In this document: piece by piece, positions 6,864-9,346 of the stretch | Numbering within the stretch: position 1 is the stretch's first letter | How the letters are laid out: every line of letters starts with the position of its first letter | Assembly: GCA_947373615.1 (NCBI GenBank) | Contig: CANBYN010000057.1 | Location: 1 to 9,346, forward strand | Source of the DNA: Burkholderiaceae bacterium | Lineage (GTDB): Bacteria; Pseudomonadota; Gammaproteobacteria; Burkholderiales; Burkholderiaceae | Reading direction: 5' to 3' | Length of the DNA stretch: 9,346 bases | Notes under the pieces: generated by a model | Told to the model about the DNA's origin: nothing | Database searches by the model: none | Seen by the model: only the letters and a program-made list of their open reading frames with translations | Program-made: the position numbers and the translations under genes

Positions 6864-8552
6864 TTAATTCCTTGTTTTCAGTGCCGCCGCTTGTTTTAAT
6901 CGTTCAATAAAACGCTGTGGTGGCATATAGCCAATCACGCGTTGATCTTTTTGCTCTTCTGAATTCAGATTAAACATCAAAATCCCTGGCGGCCCAAATA
7001 AACCAAATCGTTTAAGCAATACTTGATTTTCTGGACTATTGGCAGTGACGTCAGCTTGTAATAATACAAATTGCCTTAGTTCTTTGCTGACTTCTTGATT
7101 TGCAAACGTATTCACTTCCATTTCTTTGCAACTAATACACCAATCAGCATAGAAATCGAGCAGTACTAATTTTTGCTCTTGTTTGGCTTTGCTAAGCTGA
7201 ATATCTAATTCTGCTGGTGAATGAATTACTGCAAAAGATAAGTCGCCCACCTGATGAATACTTTGGCCATTAATAGTCTTGACTGAGCCAACTGGCTCAT
7301 TTTTTTGTAGTAATGGGGATGCAATCCATGCTGCAGTTGCAACCAATAAAACCCCTAAAGTACGCTGCAACCAGATCATCCAAATGCCAGTTGAGGGGAT
7401 CAAAATTCGGGCCTCAAGGGCGATAAAAAAGAGTGGCAGACCCATCCCTAGAGCCATCACAAAAAGCAGTCCCGCGCCCAAGCTCATGGAGCCCGTTTGC
7501 GCTATAAATGCCAGAACTCCTGCTAATGGAGCAGTAATACATGGACTAGCAACTAAGGTGGAGATGCCTCCCAAGGCAAAGGCGCCAATGAGGCTACCCC
7601 CCTTCTGGCGCCCTGCTAGGCGATCAATATGGTGATGCCATGACTGAGGCAAACGCAGGTCATATAGACCAAATAAACTTCCTGAGAGCACCAATAGTAA
7701 CAACGCAAAGGCAGCTAGCGCAAAGGGACTCTGCAAGGTCCTTTGCACACTACCTCCTAATGCTGCCATGAGGACTCCAGCCAAGGCATATACCAAAGCC
7801 ATCCCCAGAACATAGGCTAGTGCGAGAATGCTTGCGCGTCCCTTGCTGACCGCCTTACCATGCTGTGTACCAAAAATCACGCTCGAAAGGATTGGAAGCA
7901 TCGGCAATACACAGGGCGTAAATGCCAAAGCTAGCCCAAGAACAAAGAAGGCTAAAAATAAATAAGTAGTAGAGGTACTCTCTAAAAAGCGCCCAATGGC
8001 ATTGACATCATCCCGCTCACGCCATAGGTCGCTCAAACTAAATTGGCCATTTGCAGGAGATATAGGCGCAGACAATCCCTCAAACATCTCTGGAACTGGG
8101 GCGACTTTAACGCCCGGACCTGTTAACAAGAACTTGAGTGTCATGGGTGGGTAACAAATTCCAGCCTCCGCACAACCCTGCAAAGTTACTTCAACACGCA
8201 TTGGTTTACCTGACTCAGGTTTAACGGCTAGCAATACTATGAATGGCTGCTTATAGATTTGTAATTTTTTTTGAAAGGTCTCATCAAACTTTTCAATACC
8301 GACCGGTAAAGCAGGTTTGATGCTGTCTAACCTGTCAGACTTTGATCCAGCGGAAAACTTTAAGGACTCTTGGTAGATGTAATAGCCTTTAACTGGTAGA
8401 AATTCGAGTTCAACCTGATTATTGTTTTCGAGCCAAGTCGCTTCTACTCGGAATGCTTTATCAGGAGGCAAGAAATCCTGCGCAGCAAACACTTGCGTAG
8501 ACACAAGTAGCAAGAATGCACATACTTTGATTAGAGCAGTAGAAATTCTCAT
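6864..8552 (-). CDS. dsbD: Thiol:disulfide interchange protein DsbD
   Basis: DsbD is an inner-membrane protein that moves electrons from cytoplasmic thioredoxin to periplasmic partners such as DsbC and the cytochrome c maturation thioredoxin CcmG. The 562 residues (E. coli: 565) show all three domains. A signal peptide (1-24) leads into the periplasmic alpha domain with Cys127 and Cys133 (in GCAEAGIC). The membrane domain (about 195-412) has several hydrophobic helices and the redox pair Cys214 (FTPCVLPMLP) and Cys338 (ASPCITAP). The C-terminal thioredoxin-like gamma domain has WCISC with Cys472 and Cys475. All six working cysteines are present. The ATG follows the cutA stop by 2 bases, and the cutA-dsbD order is also found in enterobacteria. 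No terminator is visible after the stop. Confidence 0.97.
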   Translation of the reverse strand: MRISTALIKVCAFLLLVSTQVFAAQDFLPPDKAFRVEATWLENNNQVELEFLPVKGYYIYQESLKFSAGSKSDRLDSIKPALPVGIEKFDETFQKKLQIYKQPFIVLLAVKPESGKPMRVEVTLQGCAEAGICYPPMTLKFLLTGPGVKVAPVPEMFEGLSAPISPANGQFSLSDLWRERDDVNAIGRFLESTSTTYLFLAFFVLGLALAFTPCVLPMLPILSSVIFGTQHGKAVSKGRASILALAYVLGMALVYALAGVLMAALGGSVQRTLQSPFALAAFALLLLVLSGSLFGLYDLRLPQSWHHHIDRLAGRQKGGSLIGAFALGGISTLVASPCITAPLAGVLAFIAQTGSMSLGAGLLFVMALGMGLPLFFIALEARILIPSTGIWMIWLQRTLGVLLVATAAWIASPLLQKNEPVGSVKTINGQSIHQVGDLSFAVIHSPAELDIQLSKAKQEQKLVLLDFYADWCISCKEMEVNTFANQEVSKELRQFVLLQADVTANSPENQVLLKRFGLFGPPGILMFNLNSEEQKDQRVIGYMPPQRFIERLKQAAALKTRN

Positions 8553-8554
8553 GC

Positions 8555-8899
8555 CTAAGAATTTACCTCAGACCGAACCCATTGTCCGTAATGTTGGTCA
8601 AATTGCTCTGGCGAAAAAGCCAAAATCTCAGGAAGCTCATAGGGGTGTTTATCTTTTATAAAGCTCAAGATTTCTTGCCATTTACTTGCATCAGTTTTTG
8701 CAGACAACAGAACCTCTTGCTCATCGCAGACTTTACCTTTCCAGCGATAAATCGACCGAATACCTTCTTGGATTTGGACGCATGCAGCCAAGCGCACCTC
8801 AACTAAAGCGCCAGCCAAGTCTTTAGCTGCTTCCAGACTAGGAAGGGCAGTGACTACCACTAGCATGGTATTCAAATTGTCTTGAGGATGTTGAGGCAT
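8555..8899 (-). CDS. cutA: Divalent-cation tolerance protein CutA
   Basis: CutA is a small, very stable trimeric protein linked genetically to copper tolerance in E. coli; its molecular role is still unclear. The 114 residues carry the family pattern: VVVTALPSLEAAKDLAGALV, then RLAACVQI, GIRSIYRWKGKV, the segment EVLLSAKT, and HPYELPEI near the end with YGQWV. No signal peptide is seen, so it should be cytoplasmic. The preferred start is ATG 8899; an ATG at 8866 (before LVVVTALP) is an alternative that would give a 103-residue protein. Neither has a clear ribosome site. It forms an operon with dsbD and follows the rplQ terminator. Confidence 0.94.
   Translation of the reverse strand: MPQHPQDNLNTMLVVVTALPSLEAAKDLAGALVEVRLAACVQIQEGIRSIYRWKGKVCDEQEVLLSAKTDASKWQEILSFIKDKHPYELPEILAFSPEQFDQHYGQWVRSEVNS
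8565..8569 (-). promoter_or_regulatory. Likely ribosome binding site of dsbD inside the end of cutA
   Basis: On the minus strand GAGGT (8569 to 8565) lies 12 bases before the dsbD ATG and inside the last codons of cutA. The spacing is long. With the 2-base gap between the genes this points to translational coupling. Confidence 0.35.
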
Positions 8900-8905
8900 T
8901 CTGTA

Positions 8906-8911
8906 TTTATA
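8906..8911 (-). promoter_or_regulatory. Candidate -10 element for a leaderless cutA transcript
   Basis: TATAAA on the minus strand (8911 to 8906) lies six bases before the cutA ATG. If its last base is position -7, transcription would start exactly at the A of the ATG. No good -35 hexamer stands 16-18 bases upstream, where the rplQ terminator lies. Sequence fit only. Confidence 0.28.
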
Positions 8912-8923
8912 ACCCGTTCAATG

Positions 8924-8952
8924 AAAAAAGCCAGACCGAAGCCTGGCTTTTT
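8924..8952 (-). terminator. Intrinsic terminator of the rplQ operon with a UUCG tetraloop
   Basis: On the minus strand AAAAAGCCAGGC pairs over 12 bases (one G-U) with GTCTGGCTTTTT around a TTCG loop, followed directly by a T-run. The very stable C(UUCG)G loop forms only in minus-strand RNA, so this ends transcripts coming from rplQ, 16 bases after its stop. Confidence 0.92.
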
Positions 8953-8968
8953 ACTGTAACCGCGAGAC

Positions 8969-9346
8969 TTAAGCCTCTTCAGCTACTGCTGCAGTTTCAT
9001 CAACTTCTGGGCGATCTACCAACTCAACCAAAGCCATAGGAGCATTGTCGCCATGACGGAAGCCAAACTTCAAAATACGAAGGTAGCCACCTGGACGTGT
9101 TGCGTAACGTGGGCCGAGCTCTGTGAAGAGTTTAGTCACTATATCGCGATCACGTGTGCGATTGAATGCCAAGCGACGGTTTGCTAAGCTATCTTTTTTA
9201 CCCAAGGTAATCAAAGGCTCAACAACCATGCGCAATTCTTTTGCTTTTGGCAAAGTGGTTTTAATCACTTCGTGCTCCAAAAGAGAATTGGACATGTTGC
9301 GCAGCATCGCCAAGCGATGTGATGATGTTCTGTTTAGTTTGCGTAA
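8969..9346 (-). CDS. rplQ: 50S ribosomal protein L17 RplQ, N-terminus outside the window
   Basis: L17 is a protein of the large ribosomal subunit. The frame is open from the right edge of the window and shows 125 residues, beginning LRKLNRTSSHRLAMLRNM. Full-length L17 in this group has about 131 residues and starts with a conserved MRHxxG segment, so only about six codons lie beyond the edge. Internal starts such as the TTG at 9313 would remove the conserved N-terminus and are not real. Conserved segments include RTSSHRLAMLRN, KTTLPKAKELR and NRRLAFNRTRD, and the protein ends in an acidic Ala/Glu tail. By known gene order rpoA should lie just outside the window. A UUCG-loop terminator closes the operon. 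Confidence 0.97.
   Translation of the reverse strand, partial: LRKLNRTSSHRLAMLRNMSNSLLEHEVIKTTLPKAKELRMVVEPLITLGKKDSLANRRLAFNRTRDRDIVTKLFTELGPRYATRPGGYLRILKFGFRHGDNAPMALVELVDRPEVDETAAVAEEA

Noticed and set aside
7279..7635. Plus-strand open frame of 118 codons opposite dsbD.
   Set aside because: It lies wholly within the well-supported dsbD and resembles no family.

Overview
The window looks like a chromosomal housekeeping segment from a betaproteobacterium of the family Burkholderiaceae. Polynucleobacter is the most likely genus. This rests on the gene order (rplQ, cutA, dsbD, hemB, engB, a di-heme cytochrome c, lysA, lptM, cyaY), the moderate GC content, the very short intergenic gaps and the form of the proteins, such as a HemB without zinc-binding cysteines. 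The genus is an inference from gene content; no marker here fixes it.

Layout. Positions 1-693 hold the decayed end of a type IV pilus operon: an in-frame tail at 1-87 that is probably the C-terminus of pilP, followed by a broken, heavily deleted pilQ secretin gene. aroK and aroB (706-2321) follow on the same strand and encode two enzymes of the shikimate pathway. cyaY (frataxin-like) converges on aroB. The divergent pair lptM-lysA (2769-4258) ends at a strong bidirectional terminator shared with a convergent di-heme cytochrome c gene (4352-5077). Divergent from the cytochrome gene are engB and hemB, whose ends overlap (5192-6860). Convergent with these are cutA and dsbD (8899 to 6864, minus strand), and the window closes with rplQ, cut off at its 5' end, with its own UUCG-loop terminator.

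How the genes fit together. aroK/aroB feed aromatic amino-acid synthesis and lysA makes lysine. hemB makes porphobilinogen for heme, which the cytochrome c carries. DsbD supplies reducing power to the periplasm, which c-type cytochrome maturation and disulfide repair both need. LptM helps the LPS transporter LptD form its correct disulfides. CyaY serves iron-sulfur cluster assembly. engB and rplQ belong to the ribosome.

The main unexpected result is the pilQ pseudogene. The roughly 600 bases before aroK look empty of genes, but fragments in all three plus-strand frames follow the order of a PilQ secretin and end in a recognisable secretin C-terminus 12 bases before aroK. This matches the widely conserved pilMNOPQ-aroK-aroB arrangement and implies loss of PilQ-dependent pili and DNA uptake in this lineage. 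I found no CRISPR array, tRNA, insertion sequence, phage gene or plainly novel system.
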